A stretch of DNA of 64,000 nucleotides from Megascapheus bottae (Eukaryota; Chordata; Mammalia; Rodentia; Geomyidae). Both the position numbers and the translations under genes were made by a program. Below the pieces are notes generated by a model. It made no database searches and was not told the origin of the DNA. It worked only from the letters and a program-made list of their open reading frames with translations. Location: NCBI GenBank assembly GCA_024803745.1, contig JANJXV010000192.1, forward strand, positions 744,001-808,000. Direction: 5' to 3'. This document shows positions 1 through 10,877 of this stretch, in pieces (positions within the stretch are counted from its first letter, which is position 1; the number at the start of each line of letters is the position of its first letter).

Positions 1-374
1 AGAAACCTTGGGCTCTCCTAGGAGAGGTTCACAATAGAGCAAAACCTAGATACATAAGGCCATACAGTATGATGCTAAATGAAAGGATCTCTAGGATATA
101 GAAACAGAAGCCATATAATGAGTGATTGTTGTCCTTTTGCTGTCCCTTTATCTCATATTGTTACAATATTTCACCTTGTTATCTGATATATTTTATATAC
201 GCTTAATTGAAATAGGAGAGGGAAGGGGGAAAATCAAGATGTATGGGGAGAGGGGGAGGGAAATGGGAACCATGACATGAGAAAGGGTATCAATATTTAT
301 GAAGTAATGTACCTTCTATCTGATGAATATAATGTAACCCTTCTATTAATTACAATAAAAATATATGAAAAAAA
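1..374 (+). mobile_element. L1 3' end, cut by window start
   Basis: This is the 3' untranslated end of a rodent-type L1, sense strand on +. It matches, with scattered differences, the copy at 12,640-13,135 from 'agaaaccttgggctct' through 'tgttacaatatttcacctt' to the terminal 'ttacaataaaa' and an A-rich tail at 354-374. The element continues to the left of the window, so its 5' limit and target-site duplication cannot be seen. No L1 coding sequence is present. Confidence 0.85.
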
Positions 375-1507
375 TTGAGTCATGGCCAGGCTTCCTCCAG
401 GTCCTTCAGAAGTGAAACTCCAGTTGTTCAGGTCTATCACCTTTCTTGAGTACATTTCCCCTCAGTCATTTACTGTGATCCGATACCCCAAGGACCCTTG
501 TTCAGAAATGGCAGGGCGCTGTCACTGCCAACTGCAGGGAGAGCTCCTTCCTATAGCTGTTACAGGCCCCCTTGTCTCCTTCCTGCATCTGCACTTGGGA
601 CCACAAGAGGCAACGTGCACAATGGCAATCTCTTAATAGGATTATATCTTTTTCTGCACATCCCATCTCTAGGGATTATTGTCATTTGTCTCCTGCAAAT
701 GACAATCCAGCTTCTCCGGGCTCCCTGGTTGCTGGGGGAGAAATGTTACCGCACAGCTTGTGTCGGATGATGTTTTATAATCATAGCAGAAATCCAATAT
801 TAATAGAACTGTCTGGGTAAAAAGGTGCGTGCGCTGTTTGTGGAGCCACACGGGTATCCCTGATGTCTGGAAACACCCCTCCCCCGCGATTTCTTTACTC
901 TGGCATTTCTCCTGTAGACATAAAATTTTAAATCAAGTTGGACCACAGGCACATATGGGACTATTATGAGGACATCCTGCTTACTCTCCCACAGTCCGAC
1001 AGACACTTTGCACTGCCAACCCTTCATAATGCTCAATGGTGTTTACCATTTTTCCTAAGATACCCTTCTTTTTAATCCCTGCTTGTCCAAACACATCCTC
1101 CTCCGATTGCCTTCCGAGAGCACCTCACTCCGCAATGGTGTTTGACTTCCTGGTGGCAATGAGTCTCCAACTCCTTTGTGACCATTGCCTGTATTTTTCG
1201 CCTGAACCTCTTTTAACCGCTCACAATTATGGGGGCAGGGGGAGTCAAGGTCCTGGCCCTTGATCTAAACTTCATCCTAACTTAGAAAAGAATGGGGGCT
1301 GAGAAGGATGAAAATGTTCCCCTCTCTCTATTAGTCCCCTCAAACACCCCTCACCCCCAACCACCCAGCTGGGGGGACTATGACACTCCTCCCAAAAGAG
1401 TGGCCCACACAGCCACGGTTATAGCAAGAGCTCTTGAGAGTAGTAGTGGGGCTGGCCCACAGATCTCACACTAAGAGAATGGGGTTTGTTGTTCTGTTTC
1501 CCTGAAA
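375..1507. other. Unique GC-richer DNA, no gene recognised
   Basis: No interspersed repeat is recognised. Short open frames (up to 90 codons) overlap one another in several frames on both strands, which is the pattern of non-coding DNA. The part around 760-1030 is free of simple repeats and could be a conserved non-coding block, but only alignment could show it. Confidence 0.5.
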
Positions 1508-1590
1508 AGAAAGAGAGGGTCAGAGAGGTTACTGGTTTGCCCAAGGTCACTGAAAGGGAAAACCACCATTAGAAATCCTAGCTTGTCTAA
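1508..1590 (+). repeat. MIR SINE fragment
   Basis: The stretch 'cagagaggtt' followed by 'tttgcccaaggtcact' is the signature of the MIR core and tail (an ancient mammalian tRNA-derived SINE). It is an old, diverged fragment with no visible target-site duplication. Confidence 0.7.
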
Positions 1591-2785
1591 ACCCAGCAGC
1601 ATCTCAGGGATATGATTCGTACAGAGCCTCTGATGGTGGGTGGAGGGGTCCGTTACAAAAATCTCTTTTCCAATTTGACACAAGATGTCCAAGAGAAAGC
1701 CTTCCTTCACAGAGTTAAAAAAAAATCAATGATGTGAGCCCATCCTGGAGTCCCAGCTGGGCTTGAGATCTCAGCACTGCCCTTCTTACTCCATGTCTCC
1801 TGACCCCAGTGAACAATTTGGAACCAAGTTACAATTTCCTTTTCATTCTCATTAAGCAGAATACTCCTCTTTAACAACCCTCCCTAAACCACCCCCCATC
1901 TACAACCCTCCCTGAGCTTTGCTTGACTATAAAGCGCTCTATTTCTCTGTGATCTTTATGTCCTTAGAAATTACAACATGCTGGCATAGGTATTTAATTA
2001 TTGAAAGGAGATGTGCCTTGTAAAATATTGTACCTGCAGGTTTGCTCATGCAAAGTAAGGATGGATCCCACTTGGCCAGACAAAACCTTTGCTATGCTAG
2101 AGCTTTGTTCTGGAATAAATCTTGGTTTGTGAAATATGCATCCTATAAGAGCACTTCTGGGTTCTGCCTAGAACTGGCCAAACTAAAACACCTTTCCCTT
2201 TTTTAAATGAAACTAAACCTTGCTTTTACATAATACTGAGCTGACCCCCTCCTAGGCTGGGAATTTAAAGAACACTTTTAGGGGTAGGGAAAAAAAAACA
2301 GATGTCAGATGATCCATCACAGAGTTTCTTTTCCAAGGCTGGAAAGAGCTCCACCACCACACTAAGGATAAAAGACAACAGATAAACGTCAAAGTTTGAA
2401 CTCTGCTCAAAGACATACAAAAGCTTAGGTTGCAGGGAAAGCTCTCTGTGCTGTCCAATATGATAGACATGCTGGTACCATCCAATATTATTGGTTTTGA
2501 CTTCTAATCCATGGATTTGACTTCAGATGTGTCTGGAATATCCAAAGCAGTGGAATTTCAATTTTACATCATAATGTAATCCATTTAGATTTAGTTGCAT
2601 GGAGCATCATGTAATCCAGGCTTATCCTATTGGACAGTGAATGCAATTACTGATCAATATTCCTAAAGAACATAGAAGTAAACATGCTCAAAAATATTTG
2701 CCAGTGGAATCTGGTAATTTAGAAGAAGGATGAAAGAGCATGATTGAATCAGATTTGCCCTGGGGAATTCAAGGTTGGTTTAGCA
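1591..2785. other. Unique DNA, no gene recognised
   Basis: No repeat family is recognised. Positions about 1,980-2,200 are repeat-free and varied in composition, with an AATAAA at 2,115 lacking any coding context. Short frames on both strands have no recognisable product. Confidence 0.45.
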
Positions 2786-2956
2786 GAAGAAGGAAGGGAA
2801 GGGAAGGGGAAGGGAGGGGAGGGAAGGGGAGGGGGAGAGAGAGGAGAGGGGAGGGGGAGGGAAGGGGAGGGGAGGGGAAGGAAGAGGAGAAAGAAAGAAA
2901 AAATAAAAAAAGAAAGAGGGAAGGAGGGAGGGAGGGGAAAGGAAAGGAAAGGAAAT
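2786..2956 (+). repeat. Purine-only tract, (GGGGA/GGAAA)n
   Basis: About 170 bases are almost entirely A and G on the + strand, built from GGGA, GGGGA and GAAA motifs and ending in three copies of GGAAA. Open frames across it encode only Gly/Arg/Glu/Lys low-complexity peptides. It lies immediately 5' of a B1-like SINE. Confidence 0.9.
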
Positions 2957-2964
2957 CAATGTCA

Positions 2965-3246
2965 GCGATTTAGTGGCACAAATTCATGGAATCCCAGTAC
3001 TCACAAAGAGGAAGCAGGAGGATCACAAATTCAAGGTCAGACTGGGATATAGACCGAGAACCTGGCTCAAAGAAAAAAAAATCAGGTATGGTAGCGCATA
3101 CATGTAATCCCAGCTGTGTAGGAGGATTCAAATTAAAACCCTATCTGAAAAATAATCAACCCCAAAAGAGGGCTGGGGGCATTGCTTAAGCAGAAGAGTG
3201 CTTGCTGAGTAGACATGAGGCCCTGAGTTCAAATTCCAGCAAAAAA
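2965..3246 (+). mobile_element. B1-like plus ID composite SINE
   Basis: A B1-like (7SL-derived) monomer at about 2,968-3,080 contains 'atcccagtactca', 'aggaggatcac' and 'ttcaaggtcagactggg'. A second, shorter B1-like piece follows at about 3,085-3,150, then an ID-like tRNA module at 3,170-3,246 ('gctgggggcattgct' to 'ctgagttcaaattcc') ending in A6. This is the B1-ID composite pattern of several rodent families. Diverged; transcription would be by RNA polymerase III if intact. Confidence 0.75.
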
Positions 3247-4605
3247 GGAGAGAGAATACTTACCTGACTTGAAAAGTAACCTCGTATGTGGTAAGAGTTC
3301 TATTAATACTAATTAGAATCAGCTCTATTAACCTTAGCTCATGAATATATTGCTATACTATGTCATTAATGTTATTAATATATCATTCATAGTATATTAA
3401 TAGGAATACACTCATACTAACTTATTCCTGTTAAATACTGTTTAGGATTTCACTGTTCCCTTTTCTTAGGCTGTGAGTGTTACACCTCCCTGAGATTTTT
3501 TTTTTGTGTAACAAGAGGCTCCCCTGACACTGAGCCTCATGTGTTCTGAGAGTCCGGGGATCCCCAGATCTGGGCCCCCCGCCATGCCCCACATGGGCTG
3601 GCTTCTCCAACACATGCAGCTGCTCTGTTGGCTGACCCAATCCAGGCCAGTGACTCTGCTTCTCTCCTGCTTGCCTCAGCAGTTTTGCTTCCCAGCCGTC
3701 CACACTCCCAATGGCTCCAATACGTCCAAAGATGAGCACTTCCAAACCCTGAATTATTTACATCTGAGAGGCTCCATGGGTCCTTTCTCCCTCCAATTCT
3801 GCCAGCCCCTCCCCCCTTCCAATGAATCATAGCAAATTTGAATCTTGGCCATACACACACAAAGTGAAGTTTTGTTTTTTACTTAGAAGGTTCCTCTGGT
3901 ACACCCAGGAGAAAAAGGGCAGAAAAAGATGGAGGTGGACAGTGGCTTGCAAAGGAAAAGGGAAAGAAAAGCAAACAACAACAATAACAATAAAGCAACT
4001 CTTGCTGAATCAGTAACTAGCAGTAATAGATTTTTTTTAAAAATTCACTTCCAGGCTCAGTTGGGGAAAACAAGATACATTTCCTTGCAATAATTTAAAG
4101 AGTGGAATGTTTCATTCCCAGAGAAACTACAGCTGTTTTGACCTATTCCTGGCTTTAGGTTGGACTATTATTTGCATTCTCTGAATTATTATTGTTGTTA
4201 TTTCTTTTCCTTTTTTAACATGGTAGCATTTAGGAATGGAGCCAAGTTATAGCCTGATTAAAGTCTTTCACTCTGAATTAAAGGTTTTGAATCCAGCCTT
4301 AGGCTTCAGCCTCAGATTTTTGTTGCTGTAGCTGCTGTTTTCCATCCACACCTCCCCATCTCCAGGGGAGAAGAATAGAACTAGAAATCAGTCCGCTGCA
4401 GGCACACCCCTCTGAGGTTACACCAATTGGTTCCAAGGAGGGTGCCACTGCTGTTTTGGATGTTATAAGGCCACTGTGGCTGCAACCAGGCCAGTAAGGG
4501 GACAAAGGACATCTCCCTGAGGGAAAGGCCAAGGGAAGAGAAGGACCCTTCCCAAGCATTCTCATGTTCTAGAAAAGTCACTCTCCTTGCAATTCCTTTT
4601 TTCAT
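3247..4605. other. Unique DNA with a GC-rich block
   Basis: 3,290-3,430 is AT-rich with several ATTAATA repeats. 3,520-3,810 is a GC-rich block with overlapping open frames of 97-107 codons on both strands; I recognise no protein in any of them. 3,960-4,600 is unique. No splice pattern or conserved domain is visible. Confidence 0.4.
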
Positions 4606-4841
4606 CTCAAGAGTTCTGATAACTCACACCTGTAATCTCAGCTACTCAGAAGTCTAAGATCTAAGGATGGCGGTTCAAAGCCAGTCCTGGCAGAAAAGTC
4701 CCTGAGACTCTTACCTCCAATAAACTATCAAAAAGCCAGAAGTTAGGGGTGTGGCAAGTGGTAGAGCACCAGCCATGCAGCTGGGGATAGCAGGCAGGAA
4801 TATGAGTGTGAGGCCTTGAGTTCAAGCACCGGTAGTGACAA
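4606..4841 (+). mobile_element. Three-module SINE (7SL head, linker, right monomer)
   Basis: The head 'cacctgtaatctcagctact' and 'gatctaaggatggcggttcaa' is 7SL/B1-like. It is followed by 'agactcttacctccaat' and 'aaaagccagaagt', then a tRNA-like right module with 'gtggcaagtggtagagcacc' and 'ccttgagttcaagcacc'. The same architecture recurs at 6,587, 9,453, 18,812 and 21,320 on + and in several - strand copies. Diverged copy, no clear duplication. Confidence 0.75.
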
Positions 4842-5091
4842 GTTCATTCATCAATTCACTTCAGTCACCTGTAACATGAGATCATAAGAGCACCTAGGTC
4901 AAAGTGTTGGGTCTGAGATATTTACAGATGCACTGATCAGTAATCAATCAATGCTGGCTGGTGTGTACTGCTCCTCTTTAAGGTGCTTTCTCTACCTGAT
5001 CATCTAGCATGTCATCTTCCCATGTCTGCCAAGATCGCACTTGCCGATAATGGAAAAAGCACAAACCATACACGTGTGTGCGTACAGGCTT

Positions 5092-5092
<1 letters not shown>

Positions 5093-5132
<40 letters not shown>
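5093..5132. repeat. (CA)n microsatellite
   Basis: About 20 uninterrupted CA units. The Cys/Val and Thr/His frames across it are artefacts of the repeat. Confidence 0.97.
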
Positions 5133-5134
<2 letters not shown>

Positions 5135-5519
5135 ACTTGTCTGTCGAAATAGGCTCTTTTCTGCCCAGGAGGGCCTTAGACTGCCATCTTCCCAATCATT
5201 GCCTGCTGAGCAGCAGAAATTATAGATGTCAGCCACCAAGGCCTGGCTGATAGAAAGATCTCTCTAGAAGACAGCTCAGTGGGCCCTTGGACCATAATCC
5301 TCCTCTGTCTATGCTTCAACATGGAGCTGGGATTTCAGGTGTGCACTACTGTTGGTTTGTTGGTTGAAATGGGGATAGGGGGAAACTCGAGCCCTGTGCA
5401 ATGTCAGAGCCCACGTCCCATGTCTGTTACTTGCCTGTTGAAGGGAGGGAGGGAAAGCGGGCAATCTATCCCTACTGGGTGAAGGCTGAGAGAAGAGAAG
5501 GGGGGAGGTAAGATGGTAA

Positions 5520-5724
5520 GGGCTGGGAGTTTGGCCTAGTGGTAGAGTGCTTGCCTGGCATGCACAAAGACCTGGGTTCGATTCCTCAGTACCACATACA
5601 CAGAAACGGTGCTGTGGCTCAAGTGGTAGAGCACTAGCCTTGAGAAAGCCCAAGGACAGCGCTCAGGCCCTGAGTTCAAGCCTCATGCCTCCGGACTGGC
5701 AAAAAAATTTTTTTTTTAAAAAAA
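5520..5724 (+). mobile_element. IDL-Geo-type dimeric SINE
   Basis: Left monomer 5,521-5,607 is ID-like: 'tggcctagtggtagagtgc' matches a polymerase III A box and 'gggttcgattcc' a B box. The right monomer at 5,609-5,700 also has tRNA-like boxes, 'tggctcaagtggtagagc' and 'gagttcaagcc', and ends in 'ggactggc' plus an A/T-rich tail. This is one of the best preserved of seven dimeric copies. Short flanking 'ggtaa' repeats may be the target-site duplication. Confidence 0.85.
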
Positions 5725-6335
5725 GGTAATCAATGCCCTTTTTGGCCACAGGCTGCTGGGTACCAGGCCATGGAGAAAAAGACAGAAGAATGTGAAAGAG
5801 CAGAAGGAGAAATGAAGCAGTCATGGACCCCGCTGCCCGGAAAGCCTGCACTGTTCTGGCTGCTGCCAGTGCCAACAGGAATGGCAGGCAGCCTGGAGCT
5901 CTTGACAGAGGATGGGGAGGAAAGCCAGGAGCGAGAGTCAGCCGGAGGGAGATGCTGGAGGGGCTTCCCCAACTGAGCAGGTGCCTGGGGAAGGAAGACC
6001 CTACCCAAGAACAGCCTTGGGAGCCACAAACAATCCCCCTCCCCAACCTGTGCCCTGGACCTCCTACTCTCCCAGATCTCAAAGCAGCTAGCCCCAGCTC
6101 TCCTTCAGCCAGGCCAGCTGCCCGGCAGGCAAGCAGATGGTGACATCTTCACTAGAGCCAAAATTACCTTTCCAGGAAAATGTCTCAACCTTCTCTGGAG
6201 GACACAGAAAGGAGCGTGCACCATGGAGAATTTCAAACTTTCTCAAGAAGCTACAGCTTCTTAAAAGTATTTGAGTGAAACAAAAATGTATTTTGACTAT
6301 AGATTGTTCAGTGCCTCCGATTTAAAAAGAAAAGA
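5725..6335. other. Unique GC-richer DNA
   Basis: Overlapping open frames of 68-139 codons occur on both strands. The longest (- strand, 5,663-6,082) begins its tail in the adjacent SINE and shows no recognisable domain. I see no gene. Confidence 0.45.
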
Positions 6336-6527
6336 AAGGTTGTTGAAAGTTGCCTATAATCTCAACCACCTGGGAGGCAGAGGTAGGAAGATGACAGTTC
6401 AAGGCTGAACTGGGAGAAAATACAAGACCTATCTGAAAACCAAACTAAAAGCCAAGGGACTGGGAACAGGGCTCAAGTAATAGAGCACCTACCTAGAAAG
6501 CACAAGGCCCTGAATTTAATCCCAGTA
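6336..6527 (+). mobile_element. B1-like plus ID composite SINE
   Basis: B1-like part: 'gcctataatctcaaccacc', 'gggaggcagaggtaggaag' and 'agttcaaggctgaactggg'. The ID-like part at about 6,455-6,527 has 'ggctcaagtaatagagcacc' and 'ccctgaatttaatcccagta'. Its tail has become the AAT microsatellite that follows. Confidence 0.75.
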
Positions 6528-6537
6528 CAAAAAAATA

Positions 6538-6585
<48 letters not shown>
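6528..6585. repeat. (AAT)n microsatellite from a SINE tail
   Basis: About 17 AAT units start directly at the A-rich end of the preceding SINE, suggesting the repeat grew from its tail. Confidence 0.95.
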
Positions 6586-6586
<1 letters not shown>

Positions 6587-6841
6587 CAGGTGCTGGTGGC
6601 TCATACCTGCATTCCTAGCTACTCAAGAAGCTGAGATCTGAGGATCAAGGTTCAAAGCCAGTAGGGGCAGAAAAGTCTATGAAACTCTTATCTCCAATTA
6701 ACCACCTAAAAACCAGAAGTGGCACTGTGGCTCAGAATGGCAGTGTGCTAGCCTGAAAAGAAAAAGAGCTCAAGGACAGTGCCCAGGACCAGACTTCAAG
6801 TCCCATGACCAACAGAAAATTAATTAACTAACTAACTAACA
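6587..6841 (+). mobile_element. Three-module SINE with (CTAA)n tail
   Basis: Head 'gctggtggctcatacctgca' and 'gctgagatctgaggatcaag', linker 'actcttatctccaattaacc' then 'aaccagaagtggc', right module 'actgtggctcagaatggcag' and 'acttcaagtcccatgacc'. The tail is a short TTAA/CTAAC repeat to 6,841. One of the clearest copies of this architecture. Confidence 0.82.
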
Positions 6842-7638
6842 GTCAGGTAGTTTCCAGAATTTTAGCTCCTTACTCCCCAACCCTGTCATCCCTTGTGAGC
6901 AGCTAGTCATGGACTAAAAATCACTGAATTAAACTATTCTATCTGTCTCTGTCTCATCCCCTCCCTCTCAAATCTCAACATCTGGCTCCCAGATGTATGC
7001 TTACCACTGCACTTACTGCTTGCATAACAGACAGGTTCCATTATCAATGCTAATCTGTTTACCTAATTCTAAAACTCTGAGGGGCTGTGCTGGGAAATAT
7101 TGCACGCTCCATTCCACATCAAGTAGGGACATGTTCGGTGAGTGATTAGCAATGTCTGCATGGAAACAGGAAGCTGGATGCATGGGTCCAGTACTCACAC
7201 AGAGGGCCGCATCTTCATCACTCTGCTTCTGGACAATGTTTGACTCTAAAAAGCTCCCTTCTGACTGGAGAAAACATTTATGCTGACTATGAGACACAAA
7301 TGAATGATTGAAGGCCTCCAGAGGAAAGGATTTTGAAGCAAACAAGGAATTTCTCTAGCATCTCTATCCTCAAAACTCATATGACTCCCCTGTTAGACTT
7401 CATGTCTGCATGTACTGTTGGCAAAACTACTTTTTCCTACTTCACAAGAATGAGAAGATGGGTCCCCTGGACCTCGTCACTCCTAAACTGGCCCCATCCT
7501 GTCCACTGCAGATAAGCATCAACTTGCAAATCCTAGCCTGATAGAACTATCCTAAGATGTGTAGACCTCACTGGTCAGGGACGCAAATCTCAGCTGACCA
7601 AGTGGATGGCCTTGGGGGGGAAAATTATTTGCCCTTGC
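6842..7638. other. Unique DNA, no gene recognised
   Basis: A 110-codon frame on the - strand (7,013-7,345) and a 60-codon + frame overlap without any recognisable domain. No repeat is recognised. Confidence 0.45.
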
Positions 7639-7715
7639 CAGCCTCAGTTTCCTCCTATGCATGAGAAAAAGGAAAGAATTCGGAGCTCATGTAAGAATTA
7701 AGGAAATTACAGTTG
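7639..7715 (+). repeat. MIR SINE fragment
   Basis: 'cagcctcagtttcctcc' followed by a diverged 'taagaattaaggaaatta' matches the MIR 5' half ('cctcagtttcctcatctgt...gattaaatgag'). Old fragment. Confidence 0.6.
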
Positions 7716-8340
7716 TTCTGCTCCTAAAATCTACAGGATATTTAAGATACACTGCTTTCTTTTCCCCTCTTTTCATACCCTCAAGGCTATTTCAAGCTTT
7801 CTCCACAGGCAGTGAGTAAGGCATCAGAAATGTCTCTGTGCTGAATTAATGTAGCTGAGAGATGAGAAACCCCTCCCTGTGCCCCCAACTTGAGCCCTCC
7901 TCCTCTCTGTTTAGATTCAACTCAAAATAGCTGAACTTAGATGGAACCAGTTGGGGTCTGTCTTTGTATCTGGAGGCTTAAAAAAAAGATTCAAACCTTA
8001 AGCCCAACAGCTGCAGGTTAGTCAAGGACCTGATTCTGCCTGGTTAATTAACTTTAACCTCCAACCCAAGTCACTGTACATTTGTGCAGCTGACTCCTTT
8101 GATGCTAAAAGAATAAGCTTTTATCCAATGATTTATAATTTTTTAAAAGAAACTGTTTTAAGTAGCATAGGTGTATAGTTGTGTTTTTTAATTAAATAGA
8201 ACCAAAGCATTTCAAATGAAGAACTGTTCCTCAAAATACTAGTCTTACAAATCTTGCCAGAAATGCATTTATTAAAAGTAGGCTTCTCAATGTAGTTTAG
8301 GTACATTTAATAAATGTAAGTGTACATATAAAAGCAGATA
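7716..8340. other. Repeat-free block, possible conserved non-coding DNA
   Basis: No repeat or gene is recognised. The part 7,960-8,180 contains GGTTAATTAAC at 8,042-8,052, a homeodomain/HNF1-like palindrome, in an A/T-rich setting with little sign of decay into simple sequence. Calling it regulatory is inference only. Confidence 0.3.
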
Positions 8341-8566
8341 ACGGGGCTGGGAGTGTGGCCTAGTAGTAGAGTGCTTATCTAGCATGTACAACGCTCTGGG
8401 TTCAATCCCTTGGTACCACATACACAGAGAAAACAGAAAGTGGTGGTGCTGTGACTCAAGGGGTAGAGTGCTAGCCTTGAGAAAGCCCAAGGACAATGCC
8501 CAGGCCCTGAGTTGAAGCCCCAGGACTGGCAAAACAAAACAAAACAAAACAAACAAAAAACAGATA
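8341..8566 (+). mobile_element. IDL-Geo-type dimeric SINE
   Basis: Left monomer from 8,343 ('gggctgggagtgtggcctag' to 'accacatacacagaga'), right monomer from about 8,443 ('gctgtgactcaaggggtaga' to 'ccccaggactggc') and a (CAAAA)n tail to 8,560. Flanking 'cagataa'-like repeats at about 8,335 and 8,561 look like a short target-site duplication. Confidence 0.85.
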
Positions 8567-8611
8567 AAAAAGAGATACGTAGATAGAGACTCATACTCAG
8601 ACAAATGTGTG

Positions 8612-8790
8612 TTTGGCGGAGTGGTTACTGGGTCTTGAACTCAGAGCCTAGGCTCTGTCCTGCAACTTCTTCTTCTCCAGACTGAGGCTCTGTCCCTCAG
8701 CTTCCTCCTCTCCAGCTGAGCCTAGGCTCTACTTCTGGATTTTTGGTGGATCTGAGCCTTACAGGCATGAGATGTCAGTCTCATACAAGC
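8612..8790 (-). mobile_element. Diverged SINE, inverted to its neighbour
   Basis: Read on the - strand it is a right-module SINE: 'actgggtcttgaactcagag' on + is the complement of the B box region, and 'ttacaggcatgaga' the complement of a 7SL-like head. The middle holds an imperfect internal duplication around 'cctaggctctgtcc' and 'gaggctctgtccctcagctt'. It lies in opposite orientation about 50 bases from the SINE at 8,341-8,566. Confidence 0.6.
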
Positions 8791-9452
8791 ATGTTACATA
8801 TGGATCTCTTTATAATAGATCCTAAAATTTACTTCATTCTGGTATACCTACATCTATGCTTTCAATGGCTCCATTGTTAAAAGAAATTACCATTATTCCA
8901 ATATTTAGGCGGGCCATCATTTCCCCCTCATTTTCCACTAACAGACAAATAGGAGATATTTTATATTTCCCATGATGATGTTGGAGCAACAGGCCTGCAC
9001 ATGAGTCTCTGTGTAAAGATTTCTTTTTTTTTTTACACTTCATATTTAGAGTGTAGAATGGTTTCTAAAAGCCTACGCACTCAGAATTCAGTTAGCATTT
9101 AAGAACGTAAAACATACTTGCATAGGCAGCTCCGGGAGCTCCCACTGCAAAGGGTACATGTTGCCTGATTCCAAAAGAACTACTTACTTCCACAGCCATA
9201 TACAATATAATCCCAGCACTTGGAAGGTGGGGGAAGGAAGACCACTGGACAGTAAGAGACTTGTGGAGAAGAGCTAGGAGGCCCCAGCTGCACAAACCAA
9301 AGCCAGACAAGATTTTCCAACAGCCATCAAGCCCCCAGACACAGGATCAAGGCTAGCTACCAGGTCAAGGGCTTGCTACCAACCCTATCTATTGTTGGCT
9401 ACATGTGAACCCATCCAACAATGGGGATTCCTATCTCAAGAATGCACAGACA
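8791..9452. other. Mostly unique DNA
   Basis: No gene recognised. A short B1-like trace ('tataatcccagcacttgga' at about 9,208) is too small to classify. 9,443-9,452 is the left half of the target-site duplication of the next SINE. Confidence 0.45.
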
Positions 9453-9641
9453 GCTGGGTGCTGCTGGCTCATGCCAATAATCCTACTCAGGAGGCTGAGA
9501 TCTGAGCATCATGGTTCAAAGCCAGCCTAGACGCTATATCCAATGAATCACCAGAAAACCGGAAGTAGCACTGTGGTGCAAAGTCATAGAGTACTAATCA
9601 GGCCCTGAGTTCAAGCCCCACATTCAACCAAAAAAAAAAAG
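9453..9641 (+). mobile_element. Three-module SINE with target-site duplication
   Basis: Head 'gctgggtgctgctggctcat', 'aggctgagatctgagcatca', then linker 'aatcaccagaaaaccggaag' and right module ending 'gagttcaagccccacattc' plus A10. It is flanked by 'gcacagaca' (9,444-9,452) and 'gtacagaca' (9,642-9,650), an 8 of 9 match that fixes both ends. Confidence 0.88.
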
Positions 9642-9650
9642 GTACAGACA

Positions 9651-10360
9651 TGTCCCTGCCAGTGCTGTTTTGGGTTTTTTTTCAGTGGATCTGGGGCACA
9701 ATGGATAATACCAGGTATATCTTGGGCATTCTGTACCTCTCCACCATCTTTCCCCCATAATTCTCTCCTGGTTTAAAGCTTCCAAACAGAAGCTTTAACA
9801 GCTCAAAGGGACTACCGTACTGTATGTGTGAGAAATCAACACTCCAGGCCTTCAAGGAGAACAGAGGAGGCATTCGGGCTAGCACAGGGAAGGATTCTGT
9901 ACAGTCACCATCCAGAATAGCAGCAGCCCAGATGGGCGCATATCAAATGTTCCTCGTGCACACGATTCGGTCACCTCCCTTCTTCACCGAGCCAAATATC
10001 CATAATTTAAAAGCTGTAAAGCCTGAGCTTTCCCTGTGGGCTCTCTAGCCCCCCCTTCCTGGGGTGGGGGAAAGGGTCAACACTTTCTTGGTAGTTATAG
10101 ATGCCATCTGAATACTGCTGGGTTGCTTAACATCTCTGCAGACAACCATGCACTCTCTGGGTCCTTAAGAACAAGTGATACAGGGCTGAGCTCCTGGAAG
10201 GGATGGGTGAACCGGGGTGTGTGGGTACCAGGAAGGGGAAGGGACAGAGTCTGTGTAATGGACAAGGTCAGACTGGGCAGGATACATACAGGAATGCAAT
10301 GTGAGTGCATAAGGGGCGAGGATGGGAGCGTCATTGCTTTCCACGCTGCCACAATGAAAT
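9651..10360. other. Unique DNA, no gene recognised
   Basis: A 133-codon + frame (10,036-10,437) runs into the CT repeat and ends in poly Leu/Ser, so it is not credible as a protein. Otherwise nothing is recognised. Confidence 0.5.
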
Positions 10361-10366
10361 CCTCCT

Positions 10367-10433
<67 letters not shown>
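10361..10433. repeat. (CT)n microsatellite
   Basis: About 30 nearly perfect CT units after a short CCT lead-in. Confidence 0.97.
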
Positions 10434-10441
<8 letters not shown>

Positions 10442-10708
10442 CTTAACTGTTTTATGACTCAGCTAGGCATCCCAACTTTTCTTGGCCTGCTTTAGGGTAA
10501 CACATTTGCCAAATGTTCTGGCCTCAACAAACAGCACTCAAGGAATTCTTCCCGTCATCCAGAGCAAAGAGGAAATGTCAGCCTTCGGTTCAGTAAGTTC
10601 TCTCCACATAAGCAACACTGCCCTGCACTAGGTGTTCGGATTCTACTGAATTCTTTAATTATATCTTCCTTTGGGATCTAAAAAAAAAATGCATTTCAGG
10701 ATTTTTGT

Positions 10709-10877
10709 TTGGTCTTGTTTTTGGTTTTTTTTTTCTTTTTTTTTTAAATTTTTTTTATTGTAATTAGTAAAAGGGTTACATGATATTTGCCAGATAGAAG
10801 GTGCATTAATTCACATACATTGATACCCTTTCACATGTCTTGGTACCCATTTCCCTCCCCCCTTGGTCTTGTTTTTG
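10709..10877 (-). mobile_element. Short L1 3' end with 15-base duplication
   Basis: A minus-strand L1 3' end of about 139 bases, severely 5'-truncated: poly T at 10,724-10,757 and then 'attgtaattagtaaaagggt' to 'ggtacccatttccctccccc', colinear with the L1 end at 34,827. It is flanked by a perfect direct repeat 'ttggtcttgtttttg' at 10,709-10,723 and 10,863-10,877, which proves retrotransposition and fixes the insert as 10,724-10,862. The target was the tail region of the - strand SINE that follows. Confidence 0.9.

Noticed and set aside
2740..3052. Gly/Arg/Glu-rich + frames of 77 and 102 codons
   Set aside because: They are translations of the GGGA purine tract and an adjoining SINE.
5521..5607. 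tRNA gene
   Set aside because: The A and B boxes belong to the ID-like left monomer of a SINE, with A-rich tail and many sister copies, not to a cloverleaf tRNA.
5663..6082. 139-codon - strand frame
   Set aside because: It starts in unique DNA and ends in a SINE, overlaps equally long frames on the other strand, and has no recognisable domain.
10361..10433. CRISPR-like or satellite array
   Set aside because: This and the other short-period arrays are plain microsatellites without spacers.
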